Assembly (NCBI GenBank): GCA_002633005.1
Contig: NMRA01000002.1
Location: 8,804 to 70,803 of the forward strand
Source: Phoronis australis
Taxonomy: Eukaryota; Phoronida; Phoronidae
Direction: 5' to 3'
Length of the DNA: 62,000 bases
Positions 11,001 through 25,966 of the stretch are shown piece by piece. Each line of letters opens with the position of its first letter. The stretch's first letter is position 1. The notes under the pieces were generated by a model, which saw only the letters and a program-made list of their open reading frames with translations, did not search any database and had not been told where the DNA came from. Made by a program: the position numbers and the translations under genes.

Positions 11001-14000
11001 CTGTCTGTTATTCAAATGTGTGAATTATTGAACTTGTTTTGTGTTTCATCAAGGGGAAGTAATGTGTACGTGGAATTTCATTTCACAATTTCGTAATGTC
11101 CGGGCAACTTATCGACCATGTTTTGTTGCCGTGCATGTGTATAGTTAAAAAAAATTTGGGGCTGTATCTTCCACTGGTGCAAATTTGCACTCCCGCTACC
11201 GAGAAATCCAGACAGTAAACGTAAATATAATCAGTGACATTGTGTGTGGATCTGGTGTGATTTCAAAAGCACTCTTTTCAGTCAGTGTCAGTATTGTACC
11301 ATGTAGTCATGGACATGAGGAAGGTGAATACTTGGGGAAAATGCCAGTTGCTCAACACGTCTTCTCTTTCAGTTTGGCTGGACGCACGTCACCCTTCTCA
11401 TTGTCATAGTTCAGTCACAGTTCATCGTCAGAAACATCTTCGAAGGCACAATATGGTGGGTGGACCAACTTATTAAATTCTTAAAATCGTAAATTCATTT
11501 GCCTTATCGGAACTCAGCGCTGAGTGTAAAAATCAGTCATTACCAGGCGATCACCGCACAAATAAAAAAGTTCATGTTCAATCAACGTTTCGTACATTCA
11601 TTAGACATCATCAGGATCATATTTACAAAGGACAGCAACATTAAAGAGTCATTGGCCATTCAGAACCAGCATGCCACTGATTATCTGAATAACATGCAGA
11701 GCTCTGTGACCCTGCAGCTATGGTGATGACCAGCTACTGACTATATTCGCTCTATCTCTCACTTCACTTCATGGATGTTACCTGAGCTGTATGTTGACAC
11801 TTGCTGTCCGCTGTAAATATCCTGATGATGCCTAATGAATAGACGAAACGCTGATTGAATATGAACTTTTTTATTTGTGCGGCGATTGTCTGGTTTTTAA
11901 TCTTATTGTGACCAAAAAACTGATTCTATTACCTCTTAGTTATCTCCAACTCTCCATTTGCCGTGATCTGCTTATAAAAGTGGTTATGATCACAGCCAAT
12001 TGGGAAGCTACTTAATGGAATATATCGCTTATCATAATTTACATCTAAGCTGAGAGTATGACATTAAGTGAGCTACACCACATCTAATCTGTTTTCTAAT
12101 TTTTTACTAGGTTCTTCATGTCCACCTCGCTGATCATCTGTAACGACATCTTTGCGTACATTTTTGGTTTCTTCTTCGGTAAAACTCCCCTCATCAAACT
12201 CTCACCAAAGAAGACCTGGGAAGGCTTCATAGGAGGAGCTTTCGCAACCATTGTTTTTGGATTTCTGGTAGGAGAGTCTGTTCATGGTTTATTGTTAATG
12301 TTAAGGGGACCAGAGGTGGCCCCCGTCACTGAAGGTGTGATTCCTGACAGTGATTTTGAGTCCCAGTTTGGGCTAGTATCGGATTTTTAGGCAAGTGGGA
12401 ATTTGTCATGAAATCACCATGACTTCCTTAGTCTGAATTTTCTAAATTATGATGAGGGTGTAAATTAGAGAGCAACTGTCGTACCCATGGGTTGCCTCAA
12501 CTTTAGAGAAGGCTTGTTATTGATGACTTTTAGTACTAATAAACCAACGTTCTCTTTGCAAATATATCTTATTCAAATTATGAAGTTGTAATCTTGTATT
12601 TTGATTTGCGAAATAATTCTGGCTAAGCCCAGTGCCAATTTGGACTATGAATCTTGATTTAGTGATAAAGTTCATTCCCCCTGTTATTTTTGTTAAGTTG
12701 CGTGTTTTCTTATTTCAGTCAATGTCTCTGCTAGTAAGATACGACTATTTTGTTTGTCCTGTTTCATTCGACGAAGTCGAGTGTATCCGACATCCTATAT
12801 TTCTCGAGACAGAGTACAGTTTGCCAAAAGCCATCGTCCTTATTTTCAAAGCTGTAAGTACATCATTACGTTATGATGTTCTAATCATTCATGGATTGTG
12901 CTGTGTACATGTCATAAACATTATTTTGCAGCTAAAACTCCCATTATTTGTATCAAGGTTATCGGATTTTTAGTAGCGGAAAATGACCTTTTTGGCAATT
13001 GGTTATATGTGAAATAAGTGGACAATTATCGTATTACTAAGTGTTACAAATGTTTTCACTAGTGTTCATTTATGATCAATTTCAGTTATTTCGCACAAAA
13101 ATAATTGCCACGGTTGTCAAATAGGATGTTAAAAGGATGACTACAGTACTACAATTAGTTAAACATTCACCAAATGGTGTTTCATGACAGTTGTGTAGTA
13201 CTATTTACTTCAGTAATTAAGTAAGATTTTCCAATATTCATTTTCGTTGAAAACATGTGGCAAATTTTTTGCACTATATTGTGTGAAAAACAAGTGAAAA
13301 AAATTACTGTGATCAATGTATTTAGCATCGTCAGTATTTGATGAAAGTAACTAACAAAATCCTGTTTTAAAGTGGACCTTGCAGGCTAATTCCTTATCTC
13401 TGTGGTTGCTTGGCAAAATTAGTTTGAAACAGATAGTGACGATGTGAATAAGAAGTAGGTTGAACTTAGCTCTTAAGAAAAAGTTTTGTGACGAAAATGA
13501 TCCGCTGCAAATCAGTATTAAGTAGCATGACGTGGTGCTGGGGAATAGCACTGCATGATACCAGTTACGTGAGCCTGCGAGGTACGTCATCAGTGCAAAG
13601 GTCACATATTTGCAGAACTTTTTGTCTTCACATTAATTACAAGTTGTCGTTGAATACAACTGCACTTTCTGTAGCGTAAATTATGGTAAAATAGCGTTGT
13701 TTAGTGTTTGCTTCAGTATAAGAGTTTATTTTCAGGTTGGCATTCAAAGAACAACGGTACATGTGGTGCCATTTGTTCTTCAGTCATTCTGGTTCTCATT
13801 GTTTGCCTCCATCCTTGGGCCTTTTGGTGGTTTCTTTGCCAGCGGCTTTAAGCGAGCGTTCAAAATCAAGGTCAGTAATGTGTTAAAAGAGCGATGCTAC
13901 CATAGTTCCCTCTCAGGACTGTTGCAATGAAATCTGTTTGTGGGGCTTTTTATCTTGCCTGCCACCCATATTTTTGTTTTGTTTCCCGAACTCAAAACCC

Positions 14001-16509
14001 ATTATTTTTATCTTTTTGGAATGCAAACACGTTTAATTGATCTTTAAATTAACTACTTTTAACCGAATTTGCATAAGTTCAGTTGGTCTTGCTATCTAAA
14101 ACCTAGGCTTCAATATGCACAAATTCTGTAACAGTCAAATACTATTGATATGTTATGAAATACAATTTGATGATGTATTCTAAATATTATTGGGTATGCT
14201 GCTTTAGGATAACAAATAATATAGAATTATCTATAATATTACTTTTCTCTTCATAAAGTATAGCGGCACTCACCTATTCATAAACTACTGCATACATCAG
14301 TGGTATAAAGATGATTAAGGATTCTAATTTTCTCTGAATGATCACAAACCAGGTCATCCTGTTGTGGTACAGCACAGTACAACGTTCTGTCAGAGCCATC
14401 GCTACTGCCCATCCCTGTTCCCCAGTCGCCAAACAAGAAGTTGGTCATAAAAGCAAAGATAGTTATGGTTTAAACTCTGCAACTCCCAACCAGTTGGGAG
14501 CATTAAAGAGCTGAAAGTTTAGAAATGCCTTTTCAACCCCCCCCCCCTCCCCCCATCACACCAATTTTGGCATTAGTCGCTTACATGGGTCAGGGATTTT
14601 AAGAACCCGTTTGATGCCTGTTATTCAGTAGAGAAAACTTGTTCTGAAAATGCTGTAAGTGACTATTACCCCAATTTTATTGGAACAATCCTCATGGAAA
14701 CTTGTGTACTCTGTATGAGATGTGTGCTGTAAAGAGCAAGAACTGTATGTAAACTCTCATTTGAATAATGTAGTCGGTACAAGAACAGTAGCTGGGTCAG
14801 TTGAAGCAGCACTCCTTTCACTTACTGTTTAAAGCCACATTAAGTGCCCTGTGGAACACTTTTTGGTTTTTCAATACGAGTTAGATTTCCTACCACAATA
14901 ACACCACGGACAGAGCGGAGTCTACAAGAAGAGTAACCACCAATAAAGTCTGTTTGAGTAAAATTTGTATGGGAGGAAGAAGGCACTCGTTTCCCCGACA
15001 CTCATATTTTTGTTGTATTTTTTCTACCTGTCACCCATAATTTGTTGATTTTTTTGAATTTTACCACCTGTAAATGTTTGGTGACTTTTAATTTCTTGCA
15101 AGTTTTACTGACTGGTTACGCCAATCAAAACTTGAGCCTCAATAACTGAAAATCAATATTCTTTGTATTAGAAAGAACTCTCTTTATTCCAATTTGGAGT
15201 TTTAGATTTCAGTTTTACATAAATGGCACTGTGTGGAAGTTCAAGTATGAAATAAAGAAATAAACCTAGAAGCCTGTCAAAACTGGGCGTGGAAATGACC
15301 TTGTCATCATGATAGAATCAGTTTCAACTTTTGGTTGGCATTGGGAGCAGTTACTTTTTGGAAGGGCTTGACAGGCCTCTAATTTTTTGAAGTATGCTAA
15401 CTGTTGAATGCTTTGGATAAATGTTTTTCATGTCACCTCCTGTCGTGATAAAAAAGAAAAAAAAAAATAAGACTGTTTTTAGGAACTAGTGGCCTAGCTT
15501 TGAGTTTGATTTTGGTCACCTAAACAATGTAGTTTAATAATGTTATATCAAATGTTTTACAGGACTTTGGCGACACCATCCCGGGCCACGGTGGATTGAT
15601 GGACAGGTTTGACTGTCAGCTGTTGATGGGCGTGTTCACGCATATTTATATCAACACATTTGTCAGGTGAGCATGTGACGGTCTGTGCTCAAATTAGAGG
15701 TTTTTGTTGTGATTTCATGTTGTTAATTCAACTCACCTTTGTGGAAAAGTTGCTACCAATCCCAAAAATCACAGTTTTGAAAACCATCTTACTTCCAAAC
15801 ATGAGGCTGACGTAAAACAGTCAACTTGTTGTTCTCCTCCCTTGAGAGATTAAAATCGGATGAAATCGAGGTGTCAGATGAACTCCGCCCAAAAATCCAT
15901 GTTTAATTCCTGCCTGTTGATTCTGCAATTTGGTTTTCATTGAGAAATGCAACAACAGACGCTTGTGTAGACTGTATCTTGTGCAAAAAAGACTGTCTGT
16001 CAGTGTTTTATGATATTGATTTGGCTAAACCAAATATTGCCGATATGGGAATTTCTCAGTTATGACAGTCCTATCTGTAACTATGCTGTTGGGCTATTGT
16101 CAAGGATATTGAACATAATTGAAAAAAAATCTGTAATTTTGATTGTGTATAAGCGTACCCCGTTGTTACATTATGTTTGACTTGTGATCTGGCTTTCAAC
16201 ATATTGGCTAGAGTTGGAGTTTGATGGTCAACTCACAGTGATCCCATTTATTCTGTAACCAAGTGCCGTAGCATGCAAAGGCAGCTGACGGAGTTAACAT
16301 TTGAAACATTGGGTAGAGTCTATGTGAAATTGTTTTTATATCACGTAATACTTGTGTGCTTCATGGTATATAACAAAAAATATGTCATCTTCAGGACAAA
16401 TCCTGTTCGTTTGATGAATGGTGTGCTAGCTCTCAGGCCTGAGGAACAGCTGGAGTTTTACAGGATGCTACAGGAGAAGTTGACCAGCTCTGGGTTATTG
16501 ACGGGTTGA
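8063..16509 (+). CDS. CDS1/2: CDP-diacylglycerol synthase (phosphatidate cytidylyltransferase), exons 2-11
   Basis: Integral membrane enzyme that makes CDP-diacylglycerol from phosphatidate and CTP, feeding phosphatidylinositol and cardiolipin synthesis in the ER. Exons: 8063-8205, 8749-8845, 9597-9773, 10706-10825, 11373-11455, 12111-12267, 12719-12853, 13736-13870, 15563-15666, 16395-16509 (TGA). All junctions keep one frame and give 421 residues, against about 445 in human CDS2. Family marks include [40 protein letters not shown] and, across exons 9-10, the family signature [11 protein letters not shown]...PGHGG.MDRFD. Several hydrophobic membrane helices are visible. The acidic soluble N terminus starts in exon 2. 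The first coding exon, expected to encode about 20-25 residues and end in phase 0, was not located. Vertebrates have two paralogues, which cannot be told apart here. Confidence 0.94.
11528..11903 (+). mobile_element. Penelope-like retroelement remnant with inverted terminal repeats
   Basis: Lies in the intron between CDP-DAG synthase exons 6 and 7. The left arm (about 11528-11616) and right arm (about 11820-11900) are inverted copies of each other over about 80 bp with few mismatches. Between them, an open frame ends at 11726 with the tail [10 protein letters not shown]...QSSVTLQLW, which resembles the C-terminal end of retroelement proteins carrying a GIY-YIG-type endonuclease. The right arm contains CTGATGA (11822-11828) and GAAAC (11845-11849) around a small imperfect stem, similar to a hammerhead ribozyme core. 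A 5'-truncated Penelope-like element is the best guess; the assignment is by recall of family style only. Confidence 0.55.
13369..13704 (+). repeat. Dispersed repeat B, copy 2
   Basis: Direct-orientation partner of 6984-7334, with about 336 bp alignable. It lies in the intron before CDP-DAG synthase exon 9 and ends about 30 bp before the acceptor at 13734-13735, so the repeat abuts or contributes to the branch-point region of that intron. Confidence 0.7.
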
Positions 16510-16740
16510 AGTAATTAGATGTTCTTGTACCACAGACAGAATGGGGTGCTGGGTACTCAGTTTTGTCAATACTATGTGAAACATGGAAGAGACAATGTTT
16601 AAAGAGACGCTGTATGAAAGCATATGACCTCGGATGTTTCTTTAAAGCCGCAGTTAACCATAATTATTCGACTGAAACAACTGTCTTCACGGGTAGATGT
16701 CATTTTACTCTCGTCCTTTTGTTGAATTGTAATTCGTTAC

Positions 16741-16746
16741 AATAAA
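16741..16746 (+). terminator. Candidate polyadenylation signal of CDP-DAG synthase
   Basis: AATAAA lies 232 bp after the stop codon at 16509 and is followed by a T/G-rich stretch. A further AATAAA occurs at 18986-18991, so a longer 3' UTR is possible. Confidence 0.45.
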
Positions 16747-18511
16747 GTGTCTGAGTTTCTTAACAGCCATATTGCGTCAGTGGCTGAAACTAACCCACAT
16801 GACAAACATTTTTAATGAGCCTGGCCTAGAGCAATCACCAATTATCAGTTCCTCTAAAGCCCGGACACCATCCCTAATCTGAGTAAGGAACACCATATCA
16901 ATTTTAGAATGGTAGGAGACCAAAATCAAAAGTTGTTTTCTACAGAAGGCATGGCTTTACTACCCCTTTACACACAATACTGTTGTTGTAGGGTACATAG
17001 CAGTTTTTGTTGTCAAAAAAAATCAATAATGTATTCTGTTGTCTGTTTCATATAAATTTTGTGTTGTCCATTCTAGTACAGAAGACTGTTGATGGAGAAA
17101 GTCTGTTAGGCAGATGACCTTGACATTATGATCGCTTCAGATGCACTGGTAAAAGTTTATTTCAGGCAGACTCCTAGTCTTGCTATACCTTCTCCGTCAT
17201 CAGTTCACTAATTTTCAAAAATATACTGGACAGTGTTGAAATTCAACAAAGTTTCAGCATGCAAGAATGTGACTTAATGTCCACTATTATTCAATCTATT
17301 CTGGCTAAATCTCAACAAAATATCGATTGGTGTTGCTCTACGCGTGTTGTCGATATCACAACTTACTGTGCAAGTCCATACATAAAAGAAACAATTAGTA
17401 TTAGTGGCTAGGCGTAATTTCGCATTAAACTCGTACAAAAATTCGACAAAAACCCATTTTATTGCCACAAAAGTTTGACTTAACTGTCAGGGAATTCTGA
17501 TAAGCTTATCCTAGCTGTCGATGGCTGTCTGACTAGTTTATTTAGCTGTAATTTTCTCTCAGTTTGCAATGGTTTACATTTTGCTTCTCATTTGTGTTTG
17601 CCATGATCTAACAGGGTTTGTTTGGCCAGATAACAAGTCGCAAGATTGCTAAATGATTATATTTTATATGTTAAATGTTTTATTTTCATAACATGTCTTA
17701 TGTTCAGTATAAAATGCTTTAAATTTTTTGACAATTGTCAAAATGCAAAGCTCCAAAGTATTTGGTGATCATTTTGATGTTTGTTCAGTTCAGGTATTAG
17801 TTTTTTTAAATAAACAAAGACGGTTCAAAGATATTACATTTTGGGTACACATTTAATTTGTATAGATCTCTTCATATTACAAGGCGAAGGGCTTCAGTAA
17901 TCTTGCTCAGTCGTCAAGGTAACACATGTAACAGGTTGTTTTAGACATTTTTGTGTAATACTCGTATTATAGAAGTTAGGTACCTTGTACGAATTTTAAT
18001 AGGCTGTTGTATTGCAGATGTGTAAAGTTTGAACTTCATTATTGTAATATAGATTTGTTTAATTTATTTGATCCATTAATGAAGCAGATATTCGTACCAA
18101 CTAATCGTATTGTATTATGGAGAATGTTGTAGTGTTTAGGAAAGTTGAATGTTGATTATTGAATGGGAAAATTATTGATAAATGTAATTAATGCATCAGT
18201 GGACAGACATTTGCTTGGTATGTCAATCTTGATATTTCCATGACCAGAGTATTTGTGCATAATAAGGATGTTGACCTGTCTGTAGCCAGGTGTATTATGG
18301 AAACCAGTTTTTGGTGGGTTCGATAGTCGGGATGCTCTTTTAACTTCTGAAGCAGTACACAATCCCAGCCCATTCACAACACTGCCAGGGGTGTGACATG
18401 TTCAAGACAAGTAAGCAACTACCTTGGTGGTGTGGTAGAGCTCTGATAAAAAATTTCCTATTTGTTTTTCAAAGCTGAGCGGAGTTACAAGAGTGGCTCA
18501 TATTACCTACA

Positions 18512-18765
18512 CTACCTGCCAAAAAAACAGACAAAATGACGTAATTCCTCGTCATGACGGCTGGGCAGAAGATGAATTGATCATTGGAATAGTCTACTAT
18601 CATGAACAAGAATGAAGCGAAGTTAGTGACTAAAGGTGGCCAAGCCATTCCATAATCAGAATTGTGGCACCATAGTTTTTGCTGTTAACTTAATTTGTCA
18701 TGTTGGGAAATCATATTTTGTCCGATAACATTCACCTTGTACCAGTGTGTAATTACGCGCTTAGC
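18512..18765 (+). repeat. Dispersed repeat C, copy 1
   Basis: One of three copies in the window (others at 39694-39980 on + and 43244-43432 on -). Shared blocks include aaaggtggccaagccatt, gaatt.tg.cacc and ttttgtccgat.ac. The internal piece catgacggctgggcagaa matches the reverse complement of the 43.3-kb copy. The class of element is unknown. Confidence 0.6.
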
Positions 18766-19365
18766 AGGTAATGCATGGTGATACCTGAAGAGGTACATTT
18801 TTATGACAGAATGGGCACCTGGCTACAGGTCTGGGCGATCCCGACTATGTTTAAAAAAAAAAATGGGCGGCGCACCGTAGGAGGCCGTTGTGAAGGATTC
18901 AACAAATCTGAACATTTTTACAATGCCTGGTGTAAGAAATTCACATGTTCTTTCAAGTTATTGTAGTTTGTATCCAGACATTTGTAATAAAGCAATGCAT
19001 CTCAGTCATTTGTTTTCCATCCCTCCACTAATAATTCCCAGAGTTCCCCTTTAATATAGCAAGACCAGCCTTTCTAATTGTTTGCGTTATCCGTGTTGCT
19101 TTCCTGAAGGATTCATTGCATTGCAAAAATGGTAGCGTACATAGGAACACCTAGAATCACAAGTCTGATGCTCACGAGTCTGACCATGGTTCAGCGCAAA
19201 GTTTTGCAGTTCTAATTCATGCACTCAGCCTTTCAAATTAGTTAAGCAAATCACCCCAACTCCTTACAAGATCTCAATGTGACTTACGCGAGTTCAACTG
19301 AAGAGATGTCTTCACACAGAAGTGTTCGATGTTGTACATCAAATAGCAATAGCTACAGTACATCT

Positions 19366-19371
19366 TTTATT
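19366..19371 (-). terminator. Candidate polyadenylation signal of PCNA
   Basis: Minus-strand AATAAA, 315 bp beyond the PCNA stop codon at 19686-19688. No other AATAAA is closer on that strand as far as was seen. Confidence 0.45.
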
Positions 19372-19685
19372 ATACGAAAAAATCCCAGTTACACATATGT
19401 ATTGTAATTATCTACATGTTACACTTATTCACTATACAAAAAAGTTCATCAACAGCAAGCCTGCCCCCATACAACTTCGTCGCACAAGCACCCTAGTTCT
19501 GGTCCACAATTTTGGCGCAGCTGTTAAGCCTAGCTCTCAATTCAAAACAATACAACTTGCACAACTCAAGCCTCATATACAGTCTGTTTTCGTCTCACCA
19601 TGGATATAACCTGCCAGCTGGATAAGACGTGGTTGGCTTTACTGTATATTGAATCATCACCACTAACACCAAGGTATTTCCTTCT

Positions 19686-23689
<4,004 letters not shown>

Positions 23690-23831
23690 CTTGTGCTGTG
23701 AATAATGTCAAAAATAAGGTAAAAATAATCCAAAGCAGAGCTGTAGCTCAAAGACTGACACAAAAAAAATAACTAAGTTTTCGGCGGGTAGCCCTGATGC
23801 CTCCGATTCCTTCGCTGGTCCAACAAATTTT

Positions 23832-23903
23832 GCGGGAAATTCGCCTGAAATCCGCGCCAAATAAAATTGCGCCAAAGTCGAGACTGTGCGTGTGTTTTAT
23901 TGG
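23832..23903 (-). promoter_or_regulatory. PCNA promoter: three E2F-type sites and a CCAAT box
   Basis: Minus-strand matches to the E2F consensus TTTSSCGC occur at 23832-23839 (TTTCCCGC), 23854-23861 (TTTGGCGC) and 23869-23876 (TTTGGCGC). They lie 143-187 bp upstream of the PCNA ATG. An inverted CCAAT box lies at 23899-23903. E2F control of PCNA at G1/S is well established in animals; the role of these exact sites is inferred. CpG density is higher here than in surrounding DNA. Confidence 0.7.
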
Positions 23904-24914
23904 TGGTTTGAGCGCGCCTCGACTTGTCCAAAGGTCAGAGGTGAAATTTTCAGGAAATAAACTGCGCAGAAGTCAAACACAACTTCCGTCAATAGTCTAG
24001 TTGCTGTTTGAGGTTTGTCCGCATCCGAAATGTGAATAAATTTAATGTTATAGAGCCAAAATCAAGTGGGCACGTGCACTAAATTGCAGAACAAAAGGTA
24101 ATTAGAACTTCGTGGTATAGTTGGGAGACACCTTTTCAGTCCTTGGCGTCTCTGTCTTTGACTTGGTTTGACTGAGTCTGAGCGCAGGCGTCGTTCTGAT
24201 CGTCCCCACTAGTACTAGTAGTAGTAGTCAGTTCTGTAGAGTGTAGTGCAGCCGTAGGCAATGATCACTAAATAGTGTATTTGGGACGATCAGAAGCTAA
24301 GGACGTCTGTGAGTCAGAGCACCTTGTTAGAACCAGGATGAGCGTTTTTAGCATTGAAATGAGCAGGGTGTAGCACTTGAAATTTAGGAATAATAGAATA
24401 ATACTGTAACTGCGAACTGTAAGCATTGACTTTGTGATTTGTCAAGTTTGTGCAGCCAAATTTTTGCGAAATAGGAACATGGTGCACTTTATCGGCCTTT
24501 ATCCCTCTTCCCTTGGGGTCACATGAGCAGCACAGCCCCCTATGGTGCGCTTTCCATGTGTCATAGTGATAACTTGTCACTGCACAGCAGGAATTCATGC
24601 AAGCATAGACATAACATTATTTGTAAGACCTCATGCAGATCATGAGCTGGTTTTCCATATTGCAGGGCTGTGGACCAACTGTGAAATTGAAAAGATGCCG
24701 TTTTTTCCTCCTTTTCTGCTCAGTTTCTAAATTCGCATGTACTCTGTGCACCAGTTTTGTTTGTTTGACTATCTTCGGTGAAATCTCAGCAACTTTGCAC
24801 ATTATATGGCGGAGACAGTGAAATTTTTTTATACTAATTTTTTTGTAAAAAATGTGGTGCACCAAATAAGTTTTTAAAATAGTGAAACTAGTAAATAAAA
24901 TGACGAGCGTTGGT

Positions 24915-25290
24915 TCTAAAATATATTAACATATTCCACACGTTTCGAGCAATGCGCCCTTTGTATGATACAGACTGCCGAATAGATGGATTTAAAATAA
25001 AATCTCGCTGGTGACCGCATGGTGATACACAATAGGCAGCATGAACAATATCGGTCATTACAACTAACTGTGGGGTACGCATGACGCGAGGAACGTCTAA
25101 AGAGAAACGGGTACATACTACTGGAGTCTGTTCACTACAGACTTGTAGTGAGATAGAACCCCTATGTCCCTGTTTAGACCTCTGGCGTGAGTATTGAATC
25201 TGGCAATGAACTCGGCCTCGCACTTTCTCCATGAGTGGAGAGCACATCGCTCGAAACATGTGAAATATTTTAATATATTTTTCAGGTATT
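24915..25290 (-). mobile_element. Penelope-like retroelement remnant, second type
   Basis: Arms at about 24915-24965 and 25239-25290 are inverted copies built on aatatattaa...cacatgtttcgagc.atg.gc. Between them on the minus strand an open frame ends at 25118 with CEAEFIARFNTHARGLNRDIG, a pattern resembling the C-terminal end of GIY-YIG-bearing Penelope-like proteins. The layout (inverted arm, short C-terminal coding tail, terminal arm) matches the element at 11528-11903, although the sequences differ. It is likely a 5'-truncated copy. It lies in the presumed MICU1 5' region. Confidence 0.5.
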
Positions 25291-25966
25291 TATTATCATT
25301 TATAAACAAGTACAAAAAACAGAAGAAAAAACAAATAAGTACATCCATTCATTCATGCATGCACACCTCAGGAGAGACCATTCTCGTATCTCGTATAAAG
25401 TAAACAACTTCTACATGGAGTTAATGTAAACAATGAAATTTTCCCATTTCACAGAGAAGCTGTCATGTACAAAGTTTTTATATGCAGTTAATTTTTCAGC
25501 ATCATAGTACTCATAAGTATATGTAACAAACCTGTGAAAATTAGGTATATTTTTGTGACATTTCTCCTTGTTAGTGTACTGTTTGGCTATTAGAAGCATA
25601 ATGTTAAATAGAAAATCATGCGTCTCATGAAGTCCAAGAATAACTCGTTCATAAGAGAGACTGTTGGGAAGCTGAATGCGACACTTTTGCATTAGCTTTC
25701 CGAATTATTTTGATATATTTTAGTACAGACGCTCGTCGATTATTATATATTCTTATCCATCGATAACCCTCACGGCACTCCAGCATCTATTTGTTTTATT
25801 TACAAGTAAGTTAATTTTGTTTTTCAAAGCTTTATATCATAGCTACCTTCAGACAACATTTTGAGAAATAGTTTGCAATCACATAAATCTTCAAACAAAC
25901 CATTTTTGTCCAAATTTGCTAAGATTGTACAGTAAATTTTGTTTTCAGGTTGATATTGCCCTCACC

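Larger units (their letters stand above)
16510..19685. other. Convergent intergenic region between CDP-DAG synthase and PCNA
   Basis: Holds the 3' UTRs of both neighbours and one dispersed repeat (18512-18765). It is AT-rich around 17600-18200. No conserved coding exon or RNA gene was recognised. Confidence 0.5.
23690..25966. other. Divergent intergenic region and 5' ends of PCNA and MICU1
   Basis: The PCNA promoter lies at its left end. MICU1 coding begins in an exon that opens at 25949 after a clear acceptor (ttgttttcag), so MICU1 has at least one untranslated 5' exon further left that was not located. The segment at 24120-24260, with gcgcaggcgtcg and TAG-rich repeats, is a candidate start region. 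A Penelope-like remnant occupies 24915-25290. Confidence 0.5.

Noticed and set aside
12268-12390. Open frame continuing CDP-DAG synthase exon 7 for 40 codons
   Set aside because: Begins with a good GTAGGA donor, does not match the family, and exon 8 continues the family sequence in frame.
12377-12973. Identical tatcggatttttag at 12377-12390 and 12960-12973
   Set aside because: Fourteen bases of AT-rich sequence in one intron with no extended similarity; likely chance.
25916-25966. Upstream ATG as the MICU1 start
   Set aside because: It lies before the splice acceptor ending at 25948, so it is intronic; the ATG at 25967 opens a typical presequence.
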